NCBI GenBank assembly: GCA_965221855.1
Contig: CBDCSV010000001.1
Span: forward strand, 496,001-560,000
Source: JAJDXO01 sp965221855
GTDB taxonomy: Bacteria; Pseudomonadota; Alphaproteobacteria; Rhodospirillales; UBA2165
Reading direction: 5' to 3'
DNA length: 64,000 nt
The notes below the pieces were generated by a model that saw nothing but the letters and a program-made list of their open reading frames with translations, made no database searches and was not told where the DNA came from. Shown in pieces: positions 46,524-55,067 of the stretch. Each line of letters opens with the position of its first letter. The stretch's first letter is position 1. Made by a program: the position numbers and the translations under genes.

Positions 46524-47075
46524 ATGGGAATTCTCAACCTCTTCACAACGCGCGCCAAGGAGAAGGATGCCGTCCACAAGCTTTACGGCGTCATCGTCGC
46601 CCATGCCCGCAACCCGGTTTTCTACGTCGAGTACGGCGTTCCGGATACCGTTGAGGGTCGGTTCGACATGATTTCGCTGCTCGCTTTCATTGTCCTGCGG
46701 CGTCTGCGCACCGGTACCAAGCAAGGCGCGCGGTTCAGCCAGAGGCTGTTCGACCTCATGTTCGCCGATATGGACGGAAATCTTCGCGAGATGGGAGTCA
46801 GCGACCTGCGTGTCGGTAAAAAGGTCAAGGAACTCGCAAGCCTGTTCTACGGGCGCATCGCGGCCTACGAGGAAGCCTGCGGCGACCAGGCACGAATGGC
46901 CGCGGCGTTGAAAAGAAACCTTTACCGCAGCGAGGACGTACAGCCTGCCCTGGCCGACGCGATGGCCGCGTACGTTCACGCCGAGATTTCCCGATCCGAG
47001 GAATGGCTGCTCGACGACCTGTACGCCGGCGAACTGGCGTTCTCGCCCGCCGATTCGGAGAATTCCTGGCGGTGA
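46524..47075 (+). CDS. Ubiquinol-cytochrome c chaperone family protein
   Basis: A 183-residue protein with the CBP3-like domain of mitochondrial and alphaproteobacterial cytochrome bc1 assembly chaperones: YGVIVAHARNPVFYVEYGVP, FDLMFADMDGNLREMGVSDL and KKVKELASLFYGRI. It diverges from bamE and overlaps the YceD-like gene by four bases. Confidence 0.9.
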   Translation: MGILNLFTTRAKEKDAVHKLYGVIVAHARNPVFYVEYGVPDTVEGRFDMISLLAFIVLRRLRTGTKQGARFSQRLFDLMFADMDGNLREMGVSDLRVGKKVKELASLFYGRIAAYEEACGDQARMAAALKRNLYRSEDVQPALADAMAAYVHAEISRSEEWLLDDLYAGELAFSPADSENSWR

Positions 47076-47629
47076 CGGCCGAGGGGAAACCTGTCATCGA
47101 GTTTTCGCGGCCTATCCAGGTGACGTCGTTGGAGGCCGGCGACAACCGGTTTCGGATCGCACCCGACAGCGACGAGCGCGCGGCGCTGGCTCGCCGCTTC
47201 GATCTAAACGAACTGGTGAGATTTTCAGCCGAGTTCGTGCTGAAGCCGGTGGCCGGGAACGTGCAGGTCCACGTGGAAGGCCGGATCGAGGCCGAAGTCG
47301 AACAGCCTTGCGTGGTGACCTTGGAGCCGGTCCACGACTCCATAAACCACAGGTTTCATTGCACTTTTTCGACCGAAGCTGGCAATGAAGAAGAGGCCGA
47401 ATTGGACGTGGGATGGGACGAAGACGACCCCGACGAGCCGATCATCGACGGGATCATCGATATCGGCGAAGTCGCGGCGGAGCGGCTGGGACTGGAGATA
47501 AACCCGTTCCCCAGGGCGCCCGACGCCGAGTTCGACGGCTATGCCTCTTCTGAGGGAACCAAACCGACGGAATCCGTCACCGCCAAGCCCTTTGCCGCGC
47601 TCAAAAACATGCTCGACCGCAAAAACTGA
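47072..47629 (+). CDS. YceD/DUF177 family protein
   Basis: A 185-residue protein from GTG 47072 that overlaps the previous stop by four bases (GTGA). The conserved region is QPCVVTLEPVHDSINHRFHC, with the Cys and the acidic DVGWDEDDPDEPIIDG, and the IDIGEVAAERLGLEINPFPR end. YceD proteins lie directly before rpmF in most proteobacteria and are involved in 23S rRNA-linked ribosome metabolism; the exact role is unclear. Confidence 0.93.
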   Translation: MTAEGKPVIEFSRPIQVTSLEAGDNRFRIAPDSDERAALARRFDLNELVRFSAEFVLKPVAGNVQVHVEGRIEAEVEQPCVVTLEPVHDSINHRFHCTFSTEAGNEEEAELDVGWDEDDPDEPIIDGIIDIGEVAAERLGLEINPFPRAPDAEFDGYASSEGTKPTESVTAKPFAALKNMLDRKN

Positions 47630-47759
47630 CACCGGGACCGTTTTTGCGGCTAGAATGGGCGCTTATGCCGCTTGCCCCGGGCGGTGAATTTGTATATGTA
47701 GCGCGCTCCTGATCGGAAAGATCAATTGATCCAAGAATTGCACAACGAAAGTCGTAACC

Positions 47760-47945
47760 ATGGCGGTTCCGAAAAAGAAGGTGTCCCGGTCGCGCAGAAA
47801 CATGCGACGCGCCCACGATCGGCTGACCTCGCAGGCGCGGGGCGAGTGCCCCAATTGCGGCGAACTGAAGCGGCCGCATCACGTGTGCCCTTCCTGCGGT
47901 TACTACGATGGACGCGAAGTCGTCGATATCGATTCCGTAGCCTAG
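47760..47945 (+). CDS. rpmF: 50S ribosomal protein L32
   Basis: A 61-residue ribosomal protein that starts MAVPKKKVSRSRRNMRRAHD and has a CPNCGELKRPHHVCPSCGYY zinc ribbon. It lies between the YceD-like gene and plsX, its usual place. Confidence 0.98.
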   Translation: MAVPKKKVSRSRRNMRRAHDRLTSQARGECPNCGELKRPHHVCPSCGYYDGREVVDIDSVA

Positions 47946-47972
47946 CTCCGGTCATGCCGCCGGAGGCCCTCC

Positions 47973-49022
47973 GTGCCTGACGCCATCATTGTCGCTGTCG
48001 ACGGCATGGGAGGGGACAATGCTCCCGGCATGATCGTCGAAGGCCTGTCGCTGGCCCGCCGGCGGATGCCCGACGTTGAATTTCTCGTCTTCGGTGATGA
48101 AGCACAGCTAAGGCCGCTCATTGAAGCGGACGCGGAGGCGGCCCGCGCCTGTACGATCCGCCACACGACCGATGCGGTCAGCATGGACGACAAACCAACC
48201 ACCGCCTTGCGGACTGGAAAAAACACGAGCATGAGGCTGGCTATCGACGCGGTCGACACTGGTGAGGCTCATGCCGTCGTTTCCGCGGGGAATACCGGCG
48301 CGCTGATGGCAATGGCGACCATCGTGCTGAAGACGCTCCCCGGCATTGCGCGGCCGGCCATCGCGACCGCATTTCCGACACTCCGCGGACAGACCGTAAT
48401 GCTCGACCTCGGCGCAAATATCGAGTGCGACGCGGACAACCTCGTTCAATTCGCGGTCATGGGTGAAGTATTCGCCAGAAACGAACTGGGCCTCGAGCAG
48501 CCGTCCATCGGCATTCTCAACGTCGGGGTCGAGGGACTCAAAGGCAATGAGCATGTCAAGAAAGCTTCGGCGATTTTGGCCGAATCACCGCTGCCGATAA
48601 AATTTCACGGATTTGTGGAAGGCGACGACCTAAGCGCCGGCACGGTGGACGTCATCGTAACCGACGGATTCACCGGCAACATCGCGCTCAAAACGGCCGA
48701 AGGGGCCGTCCGGCTGTTCGGTCACTACCTGAAGGAATCACTTCTGAGCTCGCTCCGCACGCGGCTCGGCGCCTTGATCGCTCGGCCCGCCCTTCAAGCC
48801 ATGCGGGACCGGTTTGATCCTCGCCAGTATAACGGTGCTATGCTGGTGGGTCTTAACGGGATCTGTATCAAAAGCCACGGCGGCACCGACGGTGTGGGGT
48901 TCGCCAATGCCATCGTCGCGGCCGTCAATTTGGTGCGCCGGGAATTCAACGAGCGCATACGCGAGGATCTGGAAGAATTGATCGCGGCAGAAGCAACCAT
49001 GGAGGAGGCGGCGGTCCAATGA
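47973..49022 (+). CDS. plsX: Phosphate acyltransferase PlsX
   Basis: A 349-residue enzyme that makes acyl phosphate from acyl-ACP for phospholipid synthesis. VAVDGMGGDNAPGMIVEG, AVVSAGNTGALMAMATIVLK and VIVTDGFTGNIALKTAEGAV are characteristic. It starts with GTG 27 bp after rpmF and overlaps fabH by four bases. Confidence 0.97.
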   Translation: MPDAIIVAVDGMGGDNAPGMIVEGLSLARRRMPDVEFLVFGDEAQLRPLIEADAEAARACTIRHTTDAVSMDDKPTTALRTGKNTSMRLAIDAVDTGEAHAVVSAGNTGALMAMATIVLKTLPGIARPAIATAFPTLRGQTVMLDLGANIECDADNLVQFAVMGEVFARNELGLEQPSIGILNVGVEGLKGNEHVKKASAILAESPLPIKFHGFVEGDDLSAGTVDVIVTDGFTGNIALKTAEGAVRLFGHYLKESLLSSLRTRLGALIARPALQAMRDRFDPRQYNGAMLVGLNGICIKSHGGTDGVGFANAIVAAVNLVRREFNERIREDLEELIAAEATMEEAAVQ

Positions 49023-49996
49023 GTATTCATTCGCGATTGATGGGCAGCGGCTCATATCTTCCACAAAAAATCGTCACCAATGACGAGTTGTCCGAACGGG
49101 TCGACACCTCCGATGAGTGGATCGCCGCCCGGACCGGTATCCGCCAGCGCCGCGTTGCGGCGGAAAACGAACATACCTCGGATATGGCCTACGAGGCGGC
49201 CAGGCGGGCCCTGGACGACGCGGGCGTGGATGCCTCCGAGGTGGATTTGATAATCGTCGGGACCACTACCCCCGACCGGACCTTTCCCGCGACCGCGGTC
49301 CAGGTACAGGCCAAACTCGACCTGAACGGCGGCGCCGCGTTCGATGTTCAGGCCGTGTGCTCCGGGTTCATCTACGGCATGTCCGTGGCCGACGGACTCA
49401 TCAAATCGGGTCAATCCAAAACCGCCCTGGTGATCGGTGCGGACACACTCTCCCGCCTGCTCGACTGGGATGACCGGACGACCTGTGTGCTGTTCGGCGA
49501 CGGCGCCGGCGCGGTGGTGATGAAAGGCGTGGAACTGGAGAACGGTCTCGGCACGGAAAGCGGCCTTCTGTCCACCCATCTCCACTCCGACGGCCGCCTC
49601 GCGGAGCTGCTTTATTGCGACGGCGGCCCATCGACCACCGGTCAGTCCGGCTTCATCCGCATGCAGGGGAAGGAAGTCTTCAAGCACGCGGTGACCAATC
49701 TGGCGAATGTCGTGATCGAGGCGTTGGACGAGAACGGCCTGGAATCGTCGGCAATCGATTGGCTGGTACCTCATCAGGCCAATAAGCGGATCATCGATTC
49801 GACCGCGAGGAAATTGGGCATGGAAACCGACAAGATAGTGCTGACGGTGCAGGATCACGCCAATACCTCGGCGGCCTCCATCCCCTTGGCGCTCGATGCC
49901 GCCCGCCGCGATGGCCGGATCAAGAAGGGCGATCTCATACTGATGGAGGCGATGGGCGGCGGACTGACCTGGGGAGCGGCTCTGGTTCGATGGTAA
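49019..49996 (+). CDS. fabH: 3-oxoacyl-[ACP] synthase III FabH
   Basis: A 325-residue initiation enzyme of fatty acid synthesis that condenses acetyl-CoA with malonyl-ACP. The catalytic triad is visible: Cys in DVQAVCSGFIYG, His in WLVPHQANKRI and Asn in DHANTSAASIPLAL. It follows plsX with a four-base overlap. The ihfA gene is 322 bp downstream, with a MITE-like element between. Confidence 0.97.
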   Translation: MSIHSRLMGSGSYLPQKIVTNDELSERVDTSDEWIAARTGIRQRRVAAENEHTSDMAYEAARRALDDAGVDASEVDLIIVGTTTPDRTFPATAVQVQAKLDLNGGAAFDVQAVCSGFIYGMSVADGLIKSGQSKTALVIGADTLSRLLDWDDRTTCVLFGDGAGAVVMKGVELENGLGTESGLLSTHLHSDGRLAELLYCDGGPSTTGQSGFIRMQGKEVFKHAVTNLANVVIEALDENGLESSAIDWLVPHQANKRIIDSTARKLGMETDKIVLTVQDHANTSAASIPLALDAARRDGRIKKGDLILMEAMGGGLTWGAALVRW

Positions 49997-50044
49997 AATA
50001 GTGACAGCCGCCACCTGTTTCACACATTGGCCATCTCTGCCATC

Positions 50045-50240
50045 CAGGGGAATCGCTTTTGAAGATTTCGATGCCAATCTGCCGTCGCCTGCCCCCGCTT
50101 CGGTGGGGTAGATGACGGCAATTCACGCTATGTTCACTTCGAGAGCGCACGATGCGGGACATGTCATGGCTGTTTCAAGGTCCTTTCGGGGTGTAACAGA
50201 CCTGCGGCCGGGCACGACGGCCCCAAAAGCGATTGCCCTG
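50045..50240. mobile_element. MITE-like element, 196 bp, with ISAs1-type termini
   Basis: The ends are 17-bp inverted repeats: CAGGGGAATCGCTTTTG at 50045-50061 and the complement of CAGGGCAATCGCTTTTG at 50224-50240 (one mismatch). The first 12 bases CAGGGCAATCGC equal the termini of the two ISAs1 copies in this window. The 10 bases CTCTGCCATC are directly repeated outside both ends (50035-50044 and 50241-50250). The inside has no ORF, so it is probably a nonautonomous element mobilised by a related ISAs1 transposase. It fills the fabH - ihfA gap together with 48 and 78 bp of flank. Confidence 0.88.
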
Positions 50241-50318
50241 CTCTGCCATCCCTCTGATATTGACGGCATAATCGGGCCGGTTTAGGTTTCCCATAGGGGA
50301 TGGTCAAAGGATTGCCTG

Positions 50319-50630
50319 ATGGCTGGAGAGACGATTACCCGTCAGCAATTGAGCGAGGCGGTCTACCAGGAAGTCGGTCTGTCGCGGAACGAATCGGCGG
50401 ATCTTCTCGAATTGGTTCTAGCGAAAATTTCAGAAACCCTTGCCGACGGCGATTCGGTGAAGATTTCGTCGTTCGGCAGCTTTACGATCCGCAACAAGGG
50501 TCAGCGCATTGGCCGCAACCCAAAGACCGGTGAGGAGGTTCCGATCCTGCCGCGCCGGGTGCTTGTTTTCCGTCCGTCCCAGGTGTTGAAGGCCCGCATC
50601 GGCGGCGCCGAACCCGACGAACTCGATTAA
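50319..50630 (+). CDS. ihfA: Integration host factor subunit alpha
   Basis: A 103-residue DNA-bending protein. TRQQLSEAVYQEVGLSRNES, VKISSFGSFTIRNKGQRIGR and NPKTGEEVPILPRRVLVFRP are IHF-alpha features, the last containing the Pro-tipped arm. It is preceded by a GGGG-type site and followed by a MerR-family gene 11 bp later. Its upstream region carries the MITE-like element, so its promoter may be altered. Confidence 0.96.
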   Translation: MAGETITRQQLSEAVYQEVGLSRNESADLLELVLAKISETLADGDSVKISSFGSFTIRNKGQRIGRNPKTGEEVPILPRRVLVFRPSQVLKARIGGAEPDELD

Positions 50631-50641
50631 GGGACGAACCG

Positions 50642-51037
50642 TTGCCGGCAAAAGCGCCGCCCGCGCGGCGGTCCAACAAATCCGCAAGTGCGTTCCGGAC
50701 GATCAGCGAGGTGGCGGCCGAACTCGATTTGCCGCAGCACGTTCTCCGATTCTGGGAAGGCAAATTTTCGCAGATCAAACCTATGAAGCGGGGCGGGGGC
50801 AGGCGCTACTACCGGCCCGAGGATATCGATCTTCTGAGGCGTATCCGCGGACTGCTCTATGACGACGGCTACACCATCAAGGGCGTGCAGAAGCTGCTGA
50901 AACAGGAATCGGGCCGGGCCGCCAATGGGGCCGAAAAAGCGCCGCCACAGGCCGCCGATGGCGGCCTCGGCGACAATGAAAAGGCGGAGCTGCGGCAAAT
51001 CCTCGCCGAACTCGAAGACATCAAGAAACTCGTTTAA
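50642..51037 (+). CDS. MerR-family transcriptional regulator
   Basis: A 131-residue regulator from a TTG start. The N-terminal HTH is TISEVAAELDLPQHVLRFWE and the following RYYRPEDIDLLRRIRGLLYD is the MerR signature. The C-terminus is short and has no Cys cluster, so a metal sensor is unlikely. MerR genes of this type lie next to ihfA in many alphaproteobacteria. Confidence 0.9.
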   Translation: MPAKAPPARRSNKSASAFRTISEVAAELDLPQHVLRFWEGKFSQIKPMKRGGGRRYYRPEDIDLLRRIRGLLYDDGYTIKGVQKLLKQESGRAANGAEKAPPQAADGGLGDNEKAELRQILAELEDIKKLV

Positions 51038-51104
51038 TTCGGCACCGGCGCATTGCCCTTGGGCGGGCCTCTGAGTATAGTTCGCGCCCCTTCAAGGGAC
51101 CTGT

Positions 51105-51181
51105 CGGGGAGTGGCGCAGCCTGGTAGCGCATTCGACTGGGGGTCGAAAGGTCGCAGGTTCAAATCCTGTCTCCCCGACCA
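51105..51181 (+). tRNA. tRNA-Pro (anticodon GGG)
   Basis: 77 bases fold as a cloverleaf: acceptor CGGGGAG pairs with CTCCCCG (51171-51177), then A and an encoded CCA. The anticodon stem TTCGA/TCGAA closes a CTGGGGG loop, giving GGG, which reads proline CCC codons. The T arm has GGTTCAAATCC. Confidence 0.97.
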
Positions 51182-51188
51182 ACTTAAA

Positions 51189-51215
51189 CGGGGCCTCGCC
51201 GGCGGCGGGGCCCCG
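51189..51215 (+). terminator. Possible terminator after tRNA-Pro
   Basis: CGGGGCC (51189-51195) pairs with GGCCCCG (51209-51215) around a GC-rich loop. No long T run follows, so the call is tentative, but its position directly behind the tRNA supports it. Confidence 0.5.
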
Positions 51216-51322
51216 AATTCATTGGCGAGCCGCCGTGGTTTCCATCGCTAATTTCGGTTGCAATTCGGCCGGTGGAACGGCAAACGGTTGGCGGAAGCAA
51301 AATCATAGTCCGGGAACGCCCG

Positions 51323-51658
51323 ATGGCCGAACAAACGCTGATGCGGCTGGACGAACTGGAAGAGGGTGCCGCGAAGGCCCTGGTCGCCCGGGTCGACGGC
51401 AAACAACGAAACATCTTCGTCGTCCACAAGGACGGCGAGGTGTTCGCCTATTTGAACTGGTGCCCGCACGCCCAGGACTTCATCGACCAGGTCCCGGGGC
51501 AGTTTTTCAACGGCAACAATACGCTGATCCGCTGCGGCAAACATGGCGCCTTGTTCGCCATAGACGACGGCCGCTGCGTCGGCGGTCCGGCCGAGGGTCA
51601 AAGCCTGGTCAAGCTTTCGGTAAGTGTGCGCGGCGGCGAGATCATCCTCGACGCCTGA
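51323..51658 (+). CDS. Rieske 2Fe-2S domain protein
   Basis: A 111-residue protein with the Rieske cluster motifs CPHAQDFI and CGKHGALFAIDDGRCVGGPA: Cys-X-His and Cys-X2-His. It is a single-domain ferredoxin-type protein of the sort linked to oxygenases or nitrite reductase-like systems. The start at 51323 (MAEQTLMRLDELEEG) is chosen for length; the frame is open 17 codons upstream. It converges with queF, two bases apart. Confidence 0.88.
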   Translation: MAEQTLMRLDELEEGAAKALVARVDGKQRNIFVVHKDGEVFAYLNWCPHAQDFIDQVPGQFFNGNNTLIRCGKHGALFAIDDGRCVGGPAEGQSLVKLSVSVRGGEIILDA

Positions 51659-51660
51659 GC

Positions 51661-52125
51661 CTAGCCGCGTCCCCGATAGGGCGCGACCCCCTGGTCCGGC
51701 AACCAAACGTCTCCGGGCAGTTCCCCGAGTTGATAGAACACGTCGATCGGCATTCCGCCCCGGGGATACCAATAGCCGCCGATACGCAGCCATCGCGGTT
51801 CGATTTCGGCCTGTAGCCGCTTGGCGATGCCGACGGTGCAATCCTCGTGGAAGGCGGCGTGATTGCGGAACGAGCCCAAATAGAGCTTCAGCGACTTGCT
51901 TTCCACCAGTGACGGCCCGGGCACGTAATCGATCACCAGATGCGCGAAATCGGGCTGGCCCGTCACCGGACAGACGGACGTGAACTCCGGGCAGGTGAAG
52001 CGGACGACATAGGCGTCCCCCGGATGGGGGTTGGGGACTTTTTCCAACGCCGCCGCCTCCGGCGATTCGGGCAGCGCCGCATGGCGGCCCAGCTGGTCGA
52101 GCTCGGTATATTCTTCCCCTGACAT
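51661..52125 (-). CDS. queF: 7-cyano-7-deazaguanine reductase QueF (YkvM type)
   Basis: A 154-residue reductase that makes preQ1 from preQ0 in queuosine tRNA modification. The catalytic Cys is in FTCPEFTSVCPVTGQPDF, and ESKSLKLYLGSFRNHAAFHE binds substrate and NADPH. The short, single-domain length is the YkvM subfamily. No preQ1 riboswitch was seen upstream. Confidence 0.95.
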   Translation of the reverse strand: MSGEEYTELDQLGRHAALPESPEAAALEKVPNPHPGDAYVVRFTCPEFTSVCPVTGQPDFAHLVIDYVPGPSLVESKSLKLYLGSFRNHAAFHEDCTVGIAKRLQAEIEPRWLRIGGYWYPRGGMPIDVFYQLGELPGDVWLPDQGVAPYRGRG

Positions 52126-52228
52126 TCAGCGGGTCCCTCCGCAATGGAGCCCGCACGTTAGTCAGCCGGCCGGCCTGTGTCCATGACCAGTGGCCCTATT
52201 TGCAAGAGCGGGCGAGAAACGGCTCCGA

Positions 52229-52501
52229 TCAGCGGCTCACGGCCCGGCGGCCCTGTTCGGTCAATTTACAGACCATCCAATCCTTTTTGAGCGGATTGTC
52301 GAACCACGGTTCGGCCCAGCCCTGCTTGATGCAGCTTTCCACCGTCCGCCGGGAGACCGTCTGTCCCTCGGAATCGAACAGGGGCAGCTTGCCCCCCGGC
52401 TGATCGAGCCCCCGTTCGAGCCAGCGCCGCTGCGCCGCGCTCGGCCGCACGCCGGATGCGGAGGCCGTTTGTTCACGCCCGTTTCGGGCATGGAGTTCCA
52501 T
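52229..52501 (-). CDS. Small hypothetical protein
   Basis: A 90-residue basic protein from the ATG at 52501 (MELHARNGREQTASASGVRP), chosen because GGGGAA precedes it; an ATG 18 bases further up is possible. The C-terminal part (GWAEPWFDNPLKKDWMVCKL) looks like a winged-helix region that ends TEQGRRAV. No domain name is assigned. Confidence 0.6.
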   Translation of the reverse strand: MELHARNGREQTASASGVRPSAAQRRWLERGLDQPGGKLPLFDSEGQTVSRRTVESCIKQGWAEPWFDNPLKKDWMVCKLTEQGRRAVSR

Positions 52502-52573
52502 GGCGGTTCCCCGGACCATGACGAACGGCCCATCCTAGATTAGATTAACCTCGGTTCCAAGGAGGGCCCGGAA

Positions 52574-52888
52574 ATGACTGTTTCGCTGATCTATATGACC
52601 GCCGCCAACCGTGATGAAGCGGTGAAGATCGGAACCGCTCTGGTCGAGGAGCGTTTGGCGGCGTGCGCCAACATTCTGGGTGAAATGACATCCATCTACC
52701 GGTGGGAGGGCGCGGTTCAACGGGAACCGGAGGTGGCGATGATCGTCAAGACACGGAGCGAACGGGTCGGCGAAGCGATCTCGAGGATCGAGCAGCTTCA
52801 TTCCTACGACACGCCTTGCGCCATCGAGATCGCTATTGGGCGGGGGACCGGAAAATTCCTTAACTGGATTGTCGAAGAAACAGCGTAA
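52574..52888 (+). CDS. cutA: Divalent-cation tolerance protein CutA
   Basis: A 104-residue CutA1-family protein. VSLIYMTAANRDEAVKIGTA, ERLAACANILGEMTSIYRWE and EGAVQREPEVAMIVKT match the family; it forms trimers with a PII-like fold. It diverges from the small hypothetical gene and converges with ispDF 12 bp downstream. Confidence 0.94.
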   Translation: MTVSLIYMTAANRDEAVKIGTALVEERLAACANILGEMTSIYRWEGAVQREPEVAMIVKTRSERVGEAISRIEQLHSYDTPCAIEIAIGRGTGKFLNWIVEETA

Positions 52889-52900
52889 TCAATTGATCCA

Positions 52901-54058
52901 TCACATTTTAATCGTGGCAACTGCTTGGGCCGCAATTCCCTCTTCGCGCCCGGTAAACCCGAGCCGCTCGGTCGTCGTCCCCTTGATGTTCACGGCGCTC
53001 TCGTCGACGTTCAGGATTTCGGCCACCCGTGCGCGCATTTGCTCGCGGTAAGGACCGATCTTCGGTTTCTCGCAAATGATCGTGATGTCGGCATTTACCA
53101 CCGATCCGCCCCGTTCGGCGATCATGCCGGCCGCGTGCGAGAGGAAAATGTGAGATGGCGCGTCGCGCCACCGTTCATCCGACGGCGGAAAAAACGTGCC
53201 GATGTCGCCGAAACCGGCGGCCCCCAGAAGCGCATCGGTCAAGGCATGCAGTCCGACATCCGCATCGGAATGACCCTCCAATGCCGCGCTGTGCAGGATT
53301 TCCACGCCGCAAAGGATCACCCGGTCTCCTTGGGTGAACCTGTGTACATCGTATCCGGTTCCGACCCGCATCGCCGGTTCCCCGCCGATCATGCTGCGAA
53401 CTCTCTCCAGATCCTCCGGTGTGGTGATTTTGAGGTTTTCCTCGGCCCCCTCAACCAATTCGACCCGCAACCCGGCCGCCTCGGCCACTGCGGCGTCATC
53501 GGTCAGCGCATTGCCGGCAGCCGCTTCGTGCGCCGCCAGAATCTCCTGGAACACGAAGCCTTGCGGCGTCTGTGCGCGCCACAATGCGGACCGGTCGACG
53601 GTCCCGGTAATAACGGTCCCGTCGACGGCGCGTTTCAACGTGTCGGTCACGGGCAGAGCCGGCAGAGCCCCGATCCCGGGCCCAACCGCGGCAACGACGC
53701 GGCCGATCAACCCGGCCGGCACCAAGGGCCGGACAGCGTCGTGAATCAAGACCACATCAGGCCGTGACTCCGCGAGTCCCCGCAGCCCGAGACGCACGGA
53801 ATCCTGCCGCTCGGGTCCGCCGAAGATGGGCGGCGGAACGTCGGTCCGATTCAGCGCGGCCTCGTACAGCTCTACATCATCCGGATGGATGACGGCGCGA
53901 ACCTGGGTTACCGACGGGTGCCCCAGGAACGCCTCGATACTGCGCGCCAATACGGATTTCGGCCCCAACGGCAGATATTGCTTGGGGGTCTCGCCGCCGA
54001 AACGATGCCCGCGCCCGGCGGATACGATCAGCGCGGCGATGTGAGGCGGGTTCGGCAA
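52901..54058 (-). CDS. ispDF: Bifunctional IspD/IspF isoprenoid biosynthesis enzyme
   Basis: A 385-residue fusion. The N-terminal half is 2-C-methyl-D-erythritol 4-phosphate cytidylyltransferase (IVSAGRGHRFGGETPKQYLP, LIHDAVRPLVP). The C-terminal half from about residue 232 is 2,4-cyclodiphosphate synthase (RVGTGYDVHRFT, LEGHSDADVGLHALTDALLG). The fusion carries out two steps of the MEP pathway and is common in alphaproteobacteria. Confidence 0.96.
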   Translation of the reverse strand: MPNPPHIAALIVSAGRGHRFGGETPKQYLPLGPKSVLARSIEAFLGHPSVTQVRAVIHPDDVELYEAALNRTDVPPPIFGGPERQDSVRLGLRGLAESRPDVVLIHDAVRPLVPAGLIGRVVAAVGPGIGALPALPVTDTLKRAVDGTVITGTVDRSALWRAQTPQGFVFQEILAAHEAAAGNALTDDAAVAEAAGLRVELVEGAEENLKITTPEDLERVRSMIGGEPAMRVGTGYDVHRFTQGDRVILCGVEILHSAALEGHSDADVGLHALTDALLGAAGFGDIGTFFPPSDERWRDAPSHIFLSHAAGMIAERGGSVVNADITIICEKPKIGPYREQMRARVAEILNVDESAVNIKGTTTERLGFTGREEGIAAQAVATIKM

Positions 54059-54184
54059 AGTCGTCGTCCGATGGTCAGGGGTGTTGTTTCAACCTAGAAT
54101 GCGCAGAGCGTCTTGCCAAGGAGCGGGCGAGGGCGTAGGTCTCTCTCGGCATATGCAAGCCGGGACCCGAGCCGCAACTTCGAC

Positions 54185-54985
54185 ATGTCGACAAGTTTCA
54201 TTCTCAACCTCTCGGCGCTTCTGGCGCTTGTCCCGGCGGCCATCGTGGCGCTCCGAAAGACGCCTGCGCGGGACGGAGTGTATTGGGCCGTGATGGCGGT
54301 GGCCATCGCCGGGCCGGCCCTTTGGGTCTACGTCCGCCAAGCCGAGGGGTGGCAAACCGGCCTCTCCACGGCGCTTTGGCTGACCGTCGTTACCTGTCTG
54401 GTGATCTACGCATTCGTCGCCCTGGTATCCCAACAGGGGTGGCGTTTGACGCCGTTGCTGGTGCCCTACCTGATCCTCCTCGCCGTGCTGGCGACCATTT
54501 GGGGTCAGGCACCGTCCCGGCCCCTCGCCGGCGACGCCCCGTTGGCCTGGATCGGCACCCACATCGCGGTTTCCGTCGCGACCTACGGTTTGGTGACCCT
54601 GGCAGCCATCTCAGCCCTTGCGGCGATGCTCCAGGAACGCTCGCTTAAACGCCGGCAGGCCACCGGCTTGTCGCGCCGGCTTCCATCGGTTGCCGATAGC
54701 GAGCGCCTTACGGTGCGGCTTCTGATGGCCGGCGAAGCGGTTCTCGCCGCCGGTTTGGCAACGGGAATGGCTACCCTCTACTCGACCTCCGGCCGGTTGA
54801 TCGCATTCGACCATAAGACGGTGCTCACCCTCGGTGTATTCGTCGTCGTCGGACTTCTGCTGTTTCTGCACTTTCGCTCCGGCATCCGGGGACGCTCGGC
54901 GGCCCGGTTGGTCCTGTTGGCCTATCTGTTGTTCACCCTCGGTTATCCGGGAGTGAAGCTGGTAACCGACATCCTGCTCGCATAA
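54185..54985 (+). CDS. CcsA/YpjD-like cytochrome c assembly family membrane protein
   Basis: A 266-residue protein with about eight membrane helices. WIGTHIAVSVATYGLVTLAA has the His of the family, and a second His lies in AFDHKTVLTLGV. The CcsA/CcmC family domain handles heme in cytochrome c maturation; the YpjD-like subgroup has no certain role. The start at 54185 gives a normal first helix; ispDF lies divergently upstream. Confidence 0.8.
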   Translation: MSTSFILNLSALLALVPAAIVALRKTPARDGVYWAVMAVAIAGPALWVYVRQAEGWQTGLSTALWLTVVTCLVIYAFVALVSQQGWRLTPLLVPYLILLAVLATIWGQAPSRPLAGDAPLAWIGTHIAVSVATYGLVTLAAISALAAMLQERSLKRRQATGLSRRLPSVADSERLTVRLLMAGEAVLAAGLATGMATLYSTSGRLIAFDHKTVLTLGVFVVVGLLLFLHFRSGIRGRSAARLVLLAYLLFTLGYPGVKLVTDILLA

Positions 54986-55067
54986 AAAATCACCTTTCCG
55001 GCCCAGCAAATCGTTGCTTTCTTGGCAAAAATGCTCAATTTATGGGCAAATTTCGGCGAGTCATCCC

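Noticed and set aside
55020..55067. Sigma54-type promoter before dusB - ntrBC
   Set aside because: TTGGCAAAAATGCTC has the right flavour, but GG and GC are seven bases apart instead of ten, so it does not fit the -24/-12 consensus.
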